This document shows, piece after piece, positions 22,601 to 29,272 of a stretch of DNA of 29,272 bases. Below the pieces are notes generated by a model, which saw only the letters and a list, made by a program, of their open reading frames with translations, was not told where the DNA came from and made no database searches. A program made the position numbers and the translations under genes. Source of the DNA: AC-32 sp046726435 (GTDB lineage: Bacteria; Actinomycetota; Thermoleophilia; Gaiellales; Gaiellaceae); assembly GCA_046726435.1 (NCBI GenBank), contig JBKPAM010000092.1:1-29272 (forward strand), read 5' to 3'. Numbering within the stretch: the first letter of the stretch is position 1; each line of letters begins with the position of its first letter.

Positions 22601-25279
22601 GGCAACGTCGATCCGACTCCGGACTCGTACACCTGGGTGGTCGACACGATTGCGCCGCAGACGACGATCGGCACGCATCCCGCGAGTCTCACGTCCGCCA
22701 CGAACGCGTCGTTCAGCTTCACCGGCACGGACGCCGGGTCCGGGGTCGAGGGCTTCGAGTGCGCCCTCGACGGCGGCGTGTTCAGCACGTGCACGGCCCC
22801 CAAGAGCTACTCGGGCCTGAGCGACGGTTCGCACACCTTCACGGTGCGTGCGACGGACGTGGCCGGGAACGTCGACCAGAGCCCCGCGTCCTTCACCTGG
22901 GTGGTCGACACCGTGGCGCCGGACACGACGATCACCTCGCCCGCTCCCTCCCTGAACTCCACCGCCGCGACGTTCACGTTCACGGCGAGCGAGAGCGCGA
23001 CCTTCCAGTGCAAGCTCGACGGTGCCGCGTTTGCTGCCTGCACGAGCCCGGAGGAGTACTTCGGCCTCGCGAGCGGCCCGCACACGTTCGCCGTCAGGGG
23101 GATCGACGGGGCAGGGAACATCGATGCGAGCCCGGCGTCCGTCTCGTGGTCGATCGACACCGACCAGCCGGTCATCTCGATCAGCTCCGCCCACCCGGAT
23201 CCCACGAACGCGACCGATGCGAGCTTCTCCTTTGCGGCGAACAAGCAGGTGTCGGGCTTCCAGTGCAAGCTCGACGACGGCGCATTCGCGCCCTGCTCGA
23301 GCCCCCAGGGCTACTCGGACCTCGCTGCCGGCGACCATGTGTTCGCGGTCGAAGCCACAGACCTCTCCGGCAACCAGGGGTCGGCGAGCTTCGACTGGAC
23401 GATCGACCTCGTTCCGCCCACCGTCGCGATCACAGGCACCCCTTCGTCGCTCACAAACAACCCGAGCCCGTCGTTCACGTTCACCGCGAACGAGGCCGGC
23501 TCGACGTTCCAGTGCAAGCTCGACGACGGCGCATTCGCCGCCTGCTCGAGCCCCCAGGCCTACTCGGGCCTCGCGAGCAGCGCACACACCTTCACGGTGC
23601 GCTCGATCGACCTGGCCGGAAACGTCTCTCCGGCCCCGGCCTCCTACACATGGACTGTGGACACGATCCCGCCGCAGACCGCGCTCCTCGGCTTCCCGCC
23701 TGGCCAGAGCTCTAGCCGCTCCGCGACGTTCGGGTTCACCGGATCCGACGCCTCCGGCGTGACGGGCTTCCAGTGCTCGCTCGACTCGGCGCCGTTCGGC
23801 GCCTGCGTGAACCCGACGACGTACACCTCGCTCTCGGACGGTGCCCATAGCTTCCGAGTTCGGGCCATCGACGCCGCCGGAAACATCGATCCGGCTCCGG
23901 CCACGTACGCGTGGACGATCGACGCGACGCCGCCTCCGCCGCCGATCATCACCGCAGCGCCTTCCACGCCCAACGGCACGAGCGGCGCGACCTTCACCTT
24001 CTCCGATGCCGAGCCGGGCGCAGCGCTCCTGTGCCGCATCGACGGTGGCGCTGCAGCGGGCTGCCCGTCGGGTTCCGTGACGTACTCGGGTCTTGCCGAC
24101 GGGTCGCACACCTTCCGCGTCACGGCCCGCGACGCGCTCGGCAACCAGAGCGCTCCCGCCGCGTACACCTGGACGATCGACACCGTCCACCCGCTCGTCA
24201 CCATCACGGACAAGCCGCCGCTCCTGACCAACCGGACGAGCGTCACGTTCGCGTTCGCCGCGAACCGGGCCGGGAGCACCTACGAATGCCGGCTCGACGG
24301 TGGCTCGTTCGCTGCCTGCGGGAGCCCACAGCTGTATCGCGCCCTGGCCGACGGCTCGCACACGTTCTCGGTACGAGCCACGTCCCTCGGCAACATCGGG
24401 CTCGCAACGGCGTACACCTGGAAGATCGACACGGTGGCTCCCGAGACGACGGTCACGTCCGGGCCGCCGCCGAACAGCCACACCGCGTCGCCGCGGTTCA
24501 CCTTCACGAGCTCGGAGCCGCAGTCGACCTTCGCCTGCGCCCTCGACTCCGGCGGCTACGCGCCGTGCACCTCGCCGAAGACGTTTGCGCGGCTCGCGGA
24601 CGGCGCCCATACGCTCCACGTCGAGGCCGTCGATGCGGCCGGCAACGCAGATTCCTCGCCCGCCACGTGGGGCTGGAAGATTACGGGCGGCGGGGGCGTC
24701 GTCGATTTGCCGCCCGCAAACGTGAGCCGGCTCAAGCCGACGGTGGGCTACGGCCTCCTCCGCCTCCGGTGGAAAAGCCCTGCCGACGCCGACTTCGACC
24801 ACATCGGGGTCTACGTCTCGACGAGTGCGAAGAGCCCGCCGCGAACGCTCCTCTACAAGGGCCGTGCGCAGTCGTACACGATCAAGAAGTTCAAGAACGG
24901 CCTCTACTACCGCTACTTGGTCGTCTCCTACGACCACGCGGAGAACGCATCGCGAGGGGCTTCCGTCGTCGTCCCGACCGGCGCGCTCCTCCGTTCTCCG
25001 CTCGAAGGTCGCGCCGTCCGTTCGGTGCCGACCTTCCGCTGGGCCGCGGTTCCGAAGGCGAGCTTCTACAACGTCCAGGTCTACTCGCGTGGCCGGAAGA
25101 TCCTCAGCGCATGGCCCACGAAGCCGCGGCAAGCGATAACACGGAGCTGGACGTATGCCGGCCGGCGCTTCTCGTTCCGCAAGGGCGTGTACGTCTGGTA
25201 CGTCTGGCCGGGCTTCGGGCCGAAGGCGAAGAGTCATTACGGGCAGCTACTCGGACAGGGGACCTTCAGGGTGCGCTGA
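19664..25279 (+). CDS. Giant secreted Ig-like repeat protein (18 repeats)
   Basis: This encodes 1871 residues, starting at TTG 19664 within a 4-nt overlap with the proline-rich gene. A signal peptide (IRYLAATCLVALATAIPLAGAA) leads into a bacterial Ig-like domain (about 25-124, with NTPTLNGTADPGS). Residues 125-1678 are 18 tandem units of 82-89 residues. The consensus reads DTTI, PP, ASFxF, FQCxLDGGAF, xxCTSPKSY, SHTFxVRAxDxAGNVDPSP, WTVD. Each unit has a cysteine pair about 11 residues apart, probably a disulfide. From about 1679 a fibronectin III-like domain (RLRWKSPADADFDHIGVYVS) is followed by a second beta domain ending KGVYVWYVWPGFGP. No LPxTG, S-layer-homology or C-terminal membrane segment is seen. 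It is likely an adhesin or cell-surface stalk. The paralogue at 25358 shares the whole layout. Confidence 0.9.
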   Translation: MIRYLAATCLVALATAIPLAGAAFDPATPQIVSSTPSSPASDNTPTLNGTADPGSLITVYTDSSCLLGVVGTGTADGSGDFHVAVTVPVPSDATTTFYATAADLTPAVSPCSGGFPYVEDSTAPDTTIGGSPPSLTDATASFSFSGSDGSGSGVASFQCALDGGAFSACTSPKSYTLPSGSHTFAVRALDQAGNVDPSPDSVSWTVDADAPDTTIQGSPPPFTDATASFAFAGDDGGGSGVAGFQCKLDAGDFAACTSPENFSGLAAGSHTFAVRAVDQAGNLDPTPDTFTWTVDATAPDTTISSGPTDPTASTSAIFAFTGDDGSGSGVAGFRCSLDGSGFTACTSPASYSGLGDGPHTFAVRAVDQAGNVDPSPDSLNWTVDATPPDTTIAGSPPPLTDATASFSFTGDDGGGSGVAGFQCKLDAGAFSACTSPQGYTLASGAHTFSVRAVDQAGNVDPSPDTFTWTVDATPPDTTIAGSPPPLTDATASFSFSGSDGSGSGVASFQCALDGGAFSACTSPKSYTLASGSHTFAVRAVDQAGNVDPSADSFTWTVDATPPDTTIAGSPPPLTDATASFSFSGSDGSGSGVASFQCALDGGAFSACTSPKSYTLGSGSHTFSVRAIDQAGNVDPSPDTFTWTVDANPPDTTISSNPPNPSPSASASFGFNGSDPGGSVASFQCKLDGAGFSACTSPKSYSGLADGQHTFSVRAVDQAGNVDPSPDAFNWTIDTTIPTTTITSSPGDASNDTSPTFAFTSSANGAIFTCGLDGAAFSSCTSPKTYSALGDGTHTFQVKSKNAAGSESPPATRSWLIDTVAPNTSIGSHPADPSAQTSASFAFTGSDDSSQVASFQCKLDGGAFTACASPKAYSNLANGSHTFSVRAVDHAGNIDASPDSFTWLVDTVPPRTTIDTSPANPSNSASASFQFSGDDGSGSGLAGFQCALDSGAFSACPSPKSYSSLSDGPHTFKVRAVDLAGNVDPTPDSYTWVVDTIAPQTTIGTHPASLTSATNASFSFTGTDAGSGVEGFECALDGGVFSTCTAPKSYSGLSDGSHTFTVRATDVAGNVDQSPASFTWVVDTVAPDTTITSPAPSLNSTAATFTFTASESATFQCKLDGAAFAACTSPEEYFGLASGPHTFAVRGIDGAGNIDASPASVSWSIDTDQPVISISSAHPDPTNATDASFSFAANKQVSGFQCKLDDGAFAPCSSPQGYSDLAAGDHVFAVEATDLSGNQGSASFDWTIDLVPPTVAITGTPSSLTNNPSPSFTFTANEAGSTFQCKLDDGAFAACSSPQAYSGLASSAHTFTVRSIDLAGNVSPAPASYTWTVDTIPPQTALLGFPPGQSSSRSATFGFTGSDASGVTGFQCSLDSAPFGACVNPTTYTSLSDGAHSFRVRAIDAAGNIDPAPATYAWTIDATPPPPPIITAAPSTPNGTSGATFTFSDAEPGAALLCRIDGGAAAGCPSGSVTYSGLADGSHTFRVTARDALGNQSAPAAYTWTIDTVHPLVTITDKPPLLTNRTSVTFAFAANRAGSTYECRLDGGSFAACGSPQLYRALADGSHTFSVRATSLGNIGLATAYTWKIDTVAPETTVTSGPPPNSHTASPRFTFTSSEPQSTFACALDSGGYAPCTSPKTFARLADGAHTLHVEAVDAAGNADSSPATWGWKITGGGGVVDLPPANVSRLKPTVGYGLLRLRWKSPADADFDHIGVYVSTSAKSPPRTLLYKGRAQSYTIKKFKNGLYYRYLVVSYDHAENASRGASVVVPTGALLRSPLEGRAVRSVPTFRWAAVPKASFYNVQVYSRGRKILSAWPTKPRQAITRSWTYAGRRFSFRKGVYVWYVWPGFGPKAKSHYGQLLGQGTFRVR
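20036..24697 (+). repeat. 18 tandem coding repeats of about 259 nt
   Basis: The units average 259 nt. Units 1, 5 and 6 are nearly identical at DNA level: 20066-20193 and 21119-21246 match over 128 nt as far as I can read, and 21089-21246 matches 21350-21507 with a single difference. The remaining units are diverged. The near-identical ones therefore reflect recent duplication or gene conversion within an otherwise old array. Confidence 0.9.
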
Positions 25280-25357
25280 CATGCATGAAATCTGCGGCGG
25301 GCGGGGCGGTGCGCCTCGCAAACGAATCGGTATCGAACGTTGGGGCGTGATCGCGTC

Positions 25358-27724
25358 GTGATCCGCGCCTACCTCGCGGCTGCGGGTCTCGCCGGGCTGC
25401 TGCTCTTCGCGCCCCTCGTCGCCCGCGCGGCCCCGACCGACAAGTTCGTGGCGGGCATCTCACCGAGCGCCACCCAGCCTCCGGGGCTCGGCACCTACGT
25501 GGTCGGGATCACCAACCTCCCGAGCTCTCCTGATGCCGCGACGCAAGGGACCGTTTCGATTCCCGCCGGCGTGACCGTGGACGGGCTCGTCAATCCGCCC
25601 CAGGCGGCGATCGTCTCCGGTCCGTGCACCGGCAGTTGGACCGTCACCCTGAGCTCGGCTTCGATCGACCTCGCAGCTCCCAACGCAGGCTCCGCCCTTT
25701 GCGCGGGCGGTACCTTGGCCGTGACGCTGAGCGTCCTCACGACGCCTCCCGGCGACGGCAGTTACGTCTGGACGACCTCGCTCTCCGGCTCGGCCGGTTC
25801 CTTCACGGCGCAGGGTCAGCCGACTCTCGTCCTCGACGGCACGGCGCCGGAGACCGGCATTCAGGGCACGCCCCCGGTGCTGACCGGCCCGACCGCCTCG
25901 TTCGCGTTCTCCGGGAGCGATCCGGGCGGGTCCGGCGTCGCGAGCTTCCAGTGCAGCGTCGACGGCGGCGGCTTTGCGCCCTGCACCAGCCCGAAGAGCT
26001 ACACGCTGCCGAGCGGCGCGCACACCTTCGCCGTGCGGGCCGTGGACCGGGCCGGGAACGTCGATCCGACGCCCGACTCGGTCGCGTGGACGGTCGACGC
26101 GACGCCGCCCGAGACGACGATTCAGGGCCAGCCTCCGGCCTTCACGAACGCGTCGGCCGCGTTCGCCTTCGCCGGAAACGATGACTCCGGCGTCGCAGGC
26201 TTCCAGTGCAGCCTCGACGGCGCGGCGTTCACGCCGTGTGCCAACCCGGCCGGTTACAGCGGCCTCGGCGACGGCGAGCACACCTTCGAGGTGCGTGCCA
26301 TCGACCTCGTCGGCAACATCGATCCGACGCCTGCCTCATTCACCTGGCACGCCGACACCGTTCCGCCCGAGACGATGATCGCGAGCGGGCCCATGGACCC
26401 GAGCGGAAGCTCCTCGGCCAGGTTCGAATTCGGCGGAGCCGACGGCGGGGCGGGACTCGACCACTTCGAATGTGCCCTGGACGGCGGCGGCTTTGCCGGC
26501 TGCTCGAGCCCGGCGACCTATAGCGACGTCGCGGACGGCCTGCATCTGTTCCGGGTGCGCGCCGTCGATGCCGTCGGGAACCGCGACCCCACGCCGGCCT
26601 CCTTCGCGTGGACGATCGACACCGTGCACCCGCGCGTGACGCTGACGGACAAGCCCCCGTTGCTGACGAACCGCACGAGCGTGAGCTTCAGCTTCTCGAC
26701 GCAGCACGCCGGGAGCACGTTCGAGTGCCGGCTCGACGGCGCGGCGTTCGCGTCCTGCACGAGCCCGAAGCCGTACAAAGATCTCGCCGACGGTTCCCAC
26801 ACCTTCGCCGTCCGCGCCGTGTCGCTCGGGAACCCCGGCCTCCCGACCACCTACTCCTGGACGGTCGACACGCTCCCGCCGCAGACCGCGATCGCCGAGA
26901 CCCCGCCTGCGCGGAGCACGGCCCCCTCCGCGAAGTTCGCGTTCACGAGCAGCGAGCCGGGCGCGACATTCGCCTGCAGCCTCGACGCGTCCGGCTTCAC
27001 GCCGTGCGCGTCGCCGAAGAGCTACGCGGGGCTTGGTGACGGGCAGCACGTCTTCCGCGTTCAGGCGATCGACGCGGCCGGAAACACCGATTCCTCGCCT
27101 GCCATCTACTCCTGGCAGATCGCGGGTGTGGGCCCGCCGACCGCCGACCTGACGCCTCCCGCGAACGTCTCGCAGCTTCGCCGAAACGTCTCCTACGGCC
27201 GGCTCCAGCTCCGCTGGCGCAAGCCGAGCGATGCGGATTTCGACCATGTCGCGGTGTACGTCACGACGAGCCCGAAGAGCCAGCCGAGGACGCTCCTGTA
27301 CAGCGGGAAGAGCCAGTCGTACACGAACAAGCGCTTCAAGAACGGCGGCTACTACCGCTACCTCGTGGTGAGCTACGACCACGACCAGAACGCCTCGCGT
27401 GGCCGGTCGGCGCGTGTCCCTCCGAGCGCCCTGCTCACCTCTCCGCGGGACGGTGGGATCGTGCGCTCGGCTCCGGTTCTTCGCTGGACTGCTGTCCGGA
27501 AGGCAACCTTCTACAACGTGCAGGTGTACTACCGCGGCCAGAAGATCCTCAGCTCCTGGCCCGCGAAGGCCCGGCGACCGCTCGCAAGGCGCTGGGCCTA
27601 CGCAGGGCATAGCTTCTCCCTTCGTAGGGGGACGTACGTCTGGTACGTGTGGCCCGGCTTCGGCCCGAGGGCGAAGAGCCGCTACGGCCAGTTGCTCGGG
27701 CTCGGGACGTTCAAGGTGCGCTGA
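25358..27724 (+). CDS. Secreted Ig-like repeat protein, paralogue with 5 repeats
   Basis: I take GTG 25358, whose first codons (VIRAYLAAAGLAG) mirror the start of the giant paralogue; a TTG at 25340 is also in frame. The product is about 788 residues. A signal peptide ends near LVARAAPTD. Residues 24-164 form a unique beta-rich N-domain with one probable disulfide (GPCTGSW and ALCAGG). Five Ig-like repeats follow (25850-27139), again with FQC or FEC and a second cysteine. The fourth matches repeat 17 of the paralogue (TDKPPLLTNRTSV), and the C-terminal module is the same (DFDHVAVYVTTSPKS to YVWYVWPGFGP, AKSRYGQLLGLGTFKVR). The gene follows the giant one by about 80 nt and is probably in the same transcript. 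Same inferred role, without a recognised anchor. Confidence 0.88.
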   Translation: MIRAYLAAAGLAGLLLFAPLVARAAPTDKFVAGISPSATQPPGLGTYVVGITNLPSSPDAATQGTVSIPAGVTVDGLVNPPQAAIVSGPCTGSWTVTLSSASIDLAAPNAGSALCAGGTLAVTLSVLTTPPGDGSYVWTTSLSGSAGSFTAQGQPTLVLDGTAPETGIQGTPPVLTGPTASFAFSGSDPGGSGVASFQCSVDGGGFAPCTSPKSYTLPSGAHTFAVRAVDRAGNVDPTPDSVAWTVDATPPETTIQGQPPAFTNASAAFAFAGNDDSGVAGFQCSLDGAAFTPCANPAGYSGLGDGEHTFEVRAIDLVGNIDPTPASFTWHADTVPPETMIASGPMDPSGSSSARFEFGGADGGAGLDHFECALDGGGFAGCSSPATYSDVADGLHLFRVRAVDAVGNRDPTPASFAWTIDTVHPRVTLTDKPPLLTNRTSVSFSFSTQHAGSTFECRLDGAAFASCTSPKPYKDLADGSHTFAVRAVSLGNPGLPTTYSWTVDTLPPQTAIAETPPARSTAPSAKFAFTSSEPGATFACSLDASGFTPCASPKSYAGLGDGQHVFRVQAIDAAGNTDSSPAIYSWQIAGVGPPTADLTPPANVSQLRRNVSYGRLQLRWRKPSDADFDHVAVYVTTSPKSQPRTLLYSGKSQSYTNKRFKNGGYYRYLVVSYDHDQNASRGRSARVPPSALLTSPRDGGIVRSAPVLRWTAVRKATFYNVQVYYRGQKILSSWPAKARRPLARRWAYAGHSFSLRRGTYVWYVWPGFGPRAKSRYGQLLGLGTFKVR
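25850..27139 (+). repeat. Five tandem coding Ig-like repeats
   Basis: Five units averaging 258 nt, homologous to those at 20036-24697 but diverged from each other. No long identical stretch was noticed between units, in contrast to the larger array. Confidence 0.85.
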
Positions 27725-28205
27725 CCCGAGGCCAGGCCTCCGCGAGGCGCCGACGGGTTTCCACGAGATGCTCCGGGATCACCTTCACGTCCGCGAAGAC
27801 CGGCATGAAGTTCGTGTCGCCGGCCCAACGTGGAACGACATGGAGGTGAACGTGATCGACGATCCCCGCGCCCGCGATTCGGCCGAGGTTCCAGCCCAGG
27901 TTGTAGCCCTGCGGCGCGTAGGCTTCGGCCAGAGCGGCGAGCCCGGCCTCCGCCAGGCGGTGGACCTCGAGCGCCTCCTCGTCCGTAAGGTCGGCGAAAT
28001 CGCCCACATGGCGGTACGAAGCGATCATCAGGTGCCCGGAGGCGTACGGGAACTTGTTCAGCAGCACGAACACGTTCTCGCCTCGATGGACGACGAGCCC
28101 CTGCTCGTCGTCGCCCGCCGCCGCCTCGCAGAACACGCAACTTCCCTGCTCATCGGCCCGCTTGATGTATTCGAGCCGCCACGGTGCCCAGAGTTGCTTG
28201 GTCAC
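27711..28205 (-). CDS. HIT-family hydrolase or phosphorylase
   Basis: This 164-residue protein starts at GTG 28205. It has the N-terminal LWAPWRLEYIK typical of the Ap4A phosphorylase-like HIT branch, a CVFC pair (C23, C26) that may hold zinc, LLNKFPYASGHLMI, and the catalytic histidine triad H118-V-H120-L-H122 in VDHVHLHVVPRW, followed by GDTNFMPVFADVKVIPE. HIT proteins act on nucleoside phosphates such as diadenosine polyphosphates or adenylyl-amidates. The stop overlaps the end of the convergent repeat-protein gene by 14 nt. The start is only 47 bp from that of the divergent L,D-transpeptidase. A TAGGCT box on the minus strand (28213-28218) could give a leaderless message. Confidence 0.93.
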   Translation of the reverse strand: MTKQLWAPWRLEYIKRADEQGSCVFCEAAAGDDEQGLVVHRGENVFVLLNKFPYASGHLMIASYRHVGDFADLTDEEALEVHRLAEAGLAALAEAYAPQGYNLGWNLGRIAGAGIVDHVHLHVVPRWAGDTNFMPVFADVKVIPEHLVETRRRLAEAWPRVSAP

Positions 28206-28239
28206 GGCGCCGAGCCTACCGTCCCGCCTACGGAGTCCT

Positions 28240-28245
28240 TACAAT
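28240..28245 (+). promoter_or_regulatory. Candidate -10 box (TACAAT), leaderless start
   Basis: TACAAT matches the -10 consensus at five of six bases and lies 7 nt before the GTG at 28253, so the transcript would begin at or near the start codon. No ribosome-binding site is found at a usable distance, which supports leaderless translation. No clear -35 element. Confidence 0.45.
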
Positions 28246-28252
28246 CCTCCGC

Positions 28253-29200
28253 GTGAAGCGGTTCGTGCTGTTCGTTGCGTTGGCCGCGATCGCCTCGGGA
28301 GCCGCCGCCCCGAGCGCCCAGCGCACGGCCGTGGTGCCGGCCGGCGTCGGGATCGGTGGACTACGGGTCGGCGGCTTGAGCTCCGAGCAGGCGCGTGCGG
28401 CGATCCACTGGTGGTACAACCGCCCGCTCCACTTCACCTTCTTCCGCAAGCACTGGAGCGTGCGGCCGGCCGCGCTCGGCGCCACCGTCGACACCGACGC
28501 CGCCGTCGGGCGCGTGCTGAAGGCGCGGCCCGGCCAGAAGCTCCCGCTGCGCGCCAATGTCTCGGCGCGGCAGATCAACCGTTACGTCGCCGCGCTGGAC
28601 GAGCGGCTCTCGATCGAGCCCGAGAACGCGACGGCCTGGCTGAGCGGTCTGCGCCCGGTGATCACGCGCGGGAAGTACGGAGTAGAGCTCGACCGCGTCA
28701 AGACCTCGCAGCGGATCATGGGCACGCTCGCGATCGCTCGGCGCTCCGGCGTCGTCCGCCCGGCTTGGAAGAGCGTCGCGCCATCCGTCACCTCGAGCGA
28801 CTTCGGTGCGATCGTCGTCATCTACCGCGGCTCGAACGAGCTGCATCTCTACAACGGGACGAGTCCCTGGCAGACGTTCCCGGTCGCGACGGGCCAGTCG
28901 ACGTACCCCACGCCGCTCGGCTCGTGGCACGTGGTCGACATGCAGCGGGATCCCTGGTGGCGCCCGCCCGACTCGGCGTGGGCGCAGGGCCTGAAGCCGA
29001 TCCCGCCGGGCCCGGGCAACCCGCTCGGCACGCGCTGGATGGGCCTCGACGCGGCCGGTGTGGGGATGCACGGTACTCCAGACGCGGCCTCGATCGGGTA
29101 CTCCGCCTCGCACGGCTGCATCCGCATGCGCATCCCCGACGCGGAGTGGTTGTTCGACCACGTCGAGATCGGGACGCCCGTCTTCATCGTCGACGCCTAG
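28253..29200 (+). CDS. L,D-transpeptidase (YkuD domain)
   Basis: This 315-residue protein starts at GTG 28253, which puts the signal peptide (KRFVLFVALAAIASGAAAPSA) right at the N-terminus; the longer open frame from 28184 would bury it. The N-terminal part (about 35-170) resembles the peptidoglycan-binding module of VanW or YkuD proteins (VGGLSSEQARAAI). The C-terminal YkuD domain runs from about 184: IYRGSNELHLYNG, FPVATGQSTYPTPLGSWHV, and the catalytic H273 in GMHGT with SHGCIRM (286-292), where C289 is the nucleophile. It acts outside the membrane, making 3-3 cross-links in peptidoglycan or attaching proteins to it. It is divergent from the HIT gene. Confidence 0.93.
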   Translation: MKRFVLFVALAAIASGAAAPSAQRTAVVPAGVGIGGLRVGGLSSEQARAAIHWWYNRPLHFTFFRKHWSVRPAALGATVDTDAAVGRVLKARPGQKLPLRANVSARQINRYVAALDERLSIEPENATAWLSGLRPVITRGKYGVELDRVKTSQRIMGTLAIARRSGVVRPAWKSVAPSVTSSDFGAIVVIYRGSNELHLYNGTSPWQTFPVATGQSTYPTPLGSWHVVDMQRDPWWRPPDSAWAQGLKPIPPGPGNPLGTRWMGLDAAGVGMHGTPDAASIGYSASHGCIRMRIPDAEWLFDHVEIGTPVFIVDA

Positions 29201-29204
29201 CCGG

Positions 29205-29272
29205 GTGCGGATCTGCTCGCTGCTGCCGAGCGCGAGCGAGATCGTCGCCGCGCTCGGGCACGCGGACGCGCT
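29205..29272 (+). CDS. Cobalamin-binding/BtuF-like protein, N-terminal fragment
   Basis: The last 68 nt start at GTG 29205 and read RICSLLPSASEIVAALGHADAL before the window ends. The pattern RIxSLxPSxTEIxxALG is the N-terminus of BtuF-like ABC-transporter binding proteins, which capture cobalamin or iron-siderophore compounds. There is no signal peptide, as in the group annotated as cobalamin-binding proteins in actinobacteria. It is only 4 nt after the L,D-transpeptidase stop, so it may be co-transcribed. Too short for more. Confidence 0.65.
   Translation, partial: MRICSLLPSASEIVAALGHADA

Noticed and set aside
20929..23715. Plus-strand open frame of 928 codons in another frame within the giant gene
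   Set aside because: Arginine-rich shadow of the GC-rich repeat; the true frame has a signal peptide and clear domains.
20036..24697. CRISPR array or satellite DNA
   Set aside because: Units are about 259 nt, contiguous without spacers, and in frame in a secreted protein.
21764..25237. Long minus-strand open frame (1157 codons) opposite the giant repeat gene
   Set aside because: It is the antisense of the Ig-like repeats; the arginine-, glycine- and alanine-rich product has no fold-like features and repeats only because the sense strand does.
28184..28252. N-terminal extension of the L,D-transpeptidase
   Set aside because: It would bury the signal peptide and overlap the HIT gene start; a -10 box lies inside it.

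Overview
The window is GC-rich DNA with frequent GTG and TTG starts, many 4-nt gene overlaps and TAnnnT-type -10 boxes. Gene content (DUF5995 secreted protein, LhgO, a glutamine synthetase-like/amidohydrolase pair, hemA-hemL, large Ig-like repeat proteins) fits an actinobacterium, probably of the Thermoleophilia (Gaiellales/Solirubrobacterales) type. This placement rests on family resemblance, not on a marker gene.

Positions 1-2460 look like the worn remains of an integrated element. They hold two broken copies of a small zinc-ribbon protein (minus strand), a long gene-free stretch with several strong inverted repeats, a helix-turn-helix fragment, a tyrosine recombinase gene wrecked by frameshifts and an internal deletion, a small coiled-coil ORF with its own -10 box, and a tRNA-like 3' end that could be an attachment-site half.

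Positions 2461-8738 carry a minus-strand signalling pair (FIST-domain sensor followed by a GAF-PAS histidine kinase, no response regulator beside it), a secreted DUF5995 protein, a frameshifted GNAT acetyltransferase relic, an ankyrin-repeat protein and a cysteine-rich protein of unknown function.

Positions 8813-12620 form a tight operon: APC-family permease, glutamine synthetase-like ligase and amidohydrolase. The last two are the two halves of the eukaryotic FluG architecture, encoded separately. Import of an amine or amino acid, its gamma-glutamylation and later hydrolysis is a reasonable model. A small secreted protein lies convergent to it.

Positions 13331-18864 hold a coiled-coil protein and an LhgO-type FAD oxidase, neither of which has a canonical start codon where its conserved sequence begins, a minus-strand multi-pass membrane protein, and the first two tetrapyrrole genes, hemA and hemL, overlapping by 4 nt. 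HemL is unusually short.

Positions 18969-27724 are the most distinctive part: a proline-rich membrane protein followed by two secreted paralogues of 1871 and about 788 residues. They carry 18 and 5 copies of an Ig-like repeat of about 86 residues with a conserved cysteine pair, and share a C-terminal module of about 200 residues. They look like a surface or extracellular-matrix system whose anchoring is not explained by any known signal in the sequence. The window closes with a HIT hydrolase divergent from an L,D-transpeptidase, and the first codons of a cobalamin-binding-type protein.
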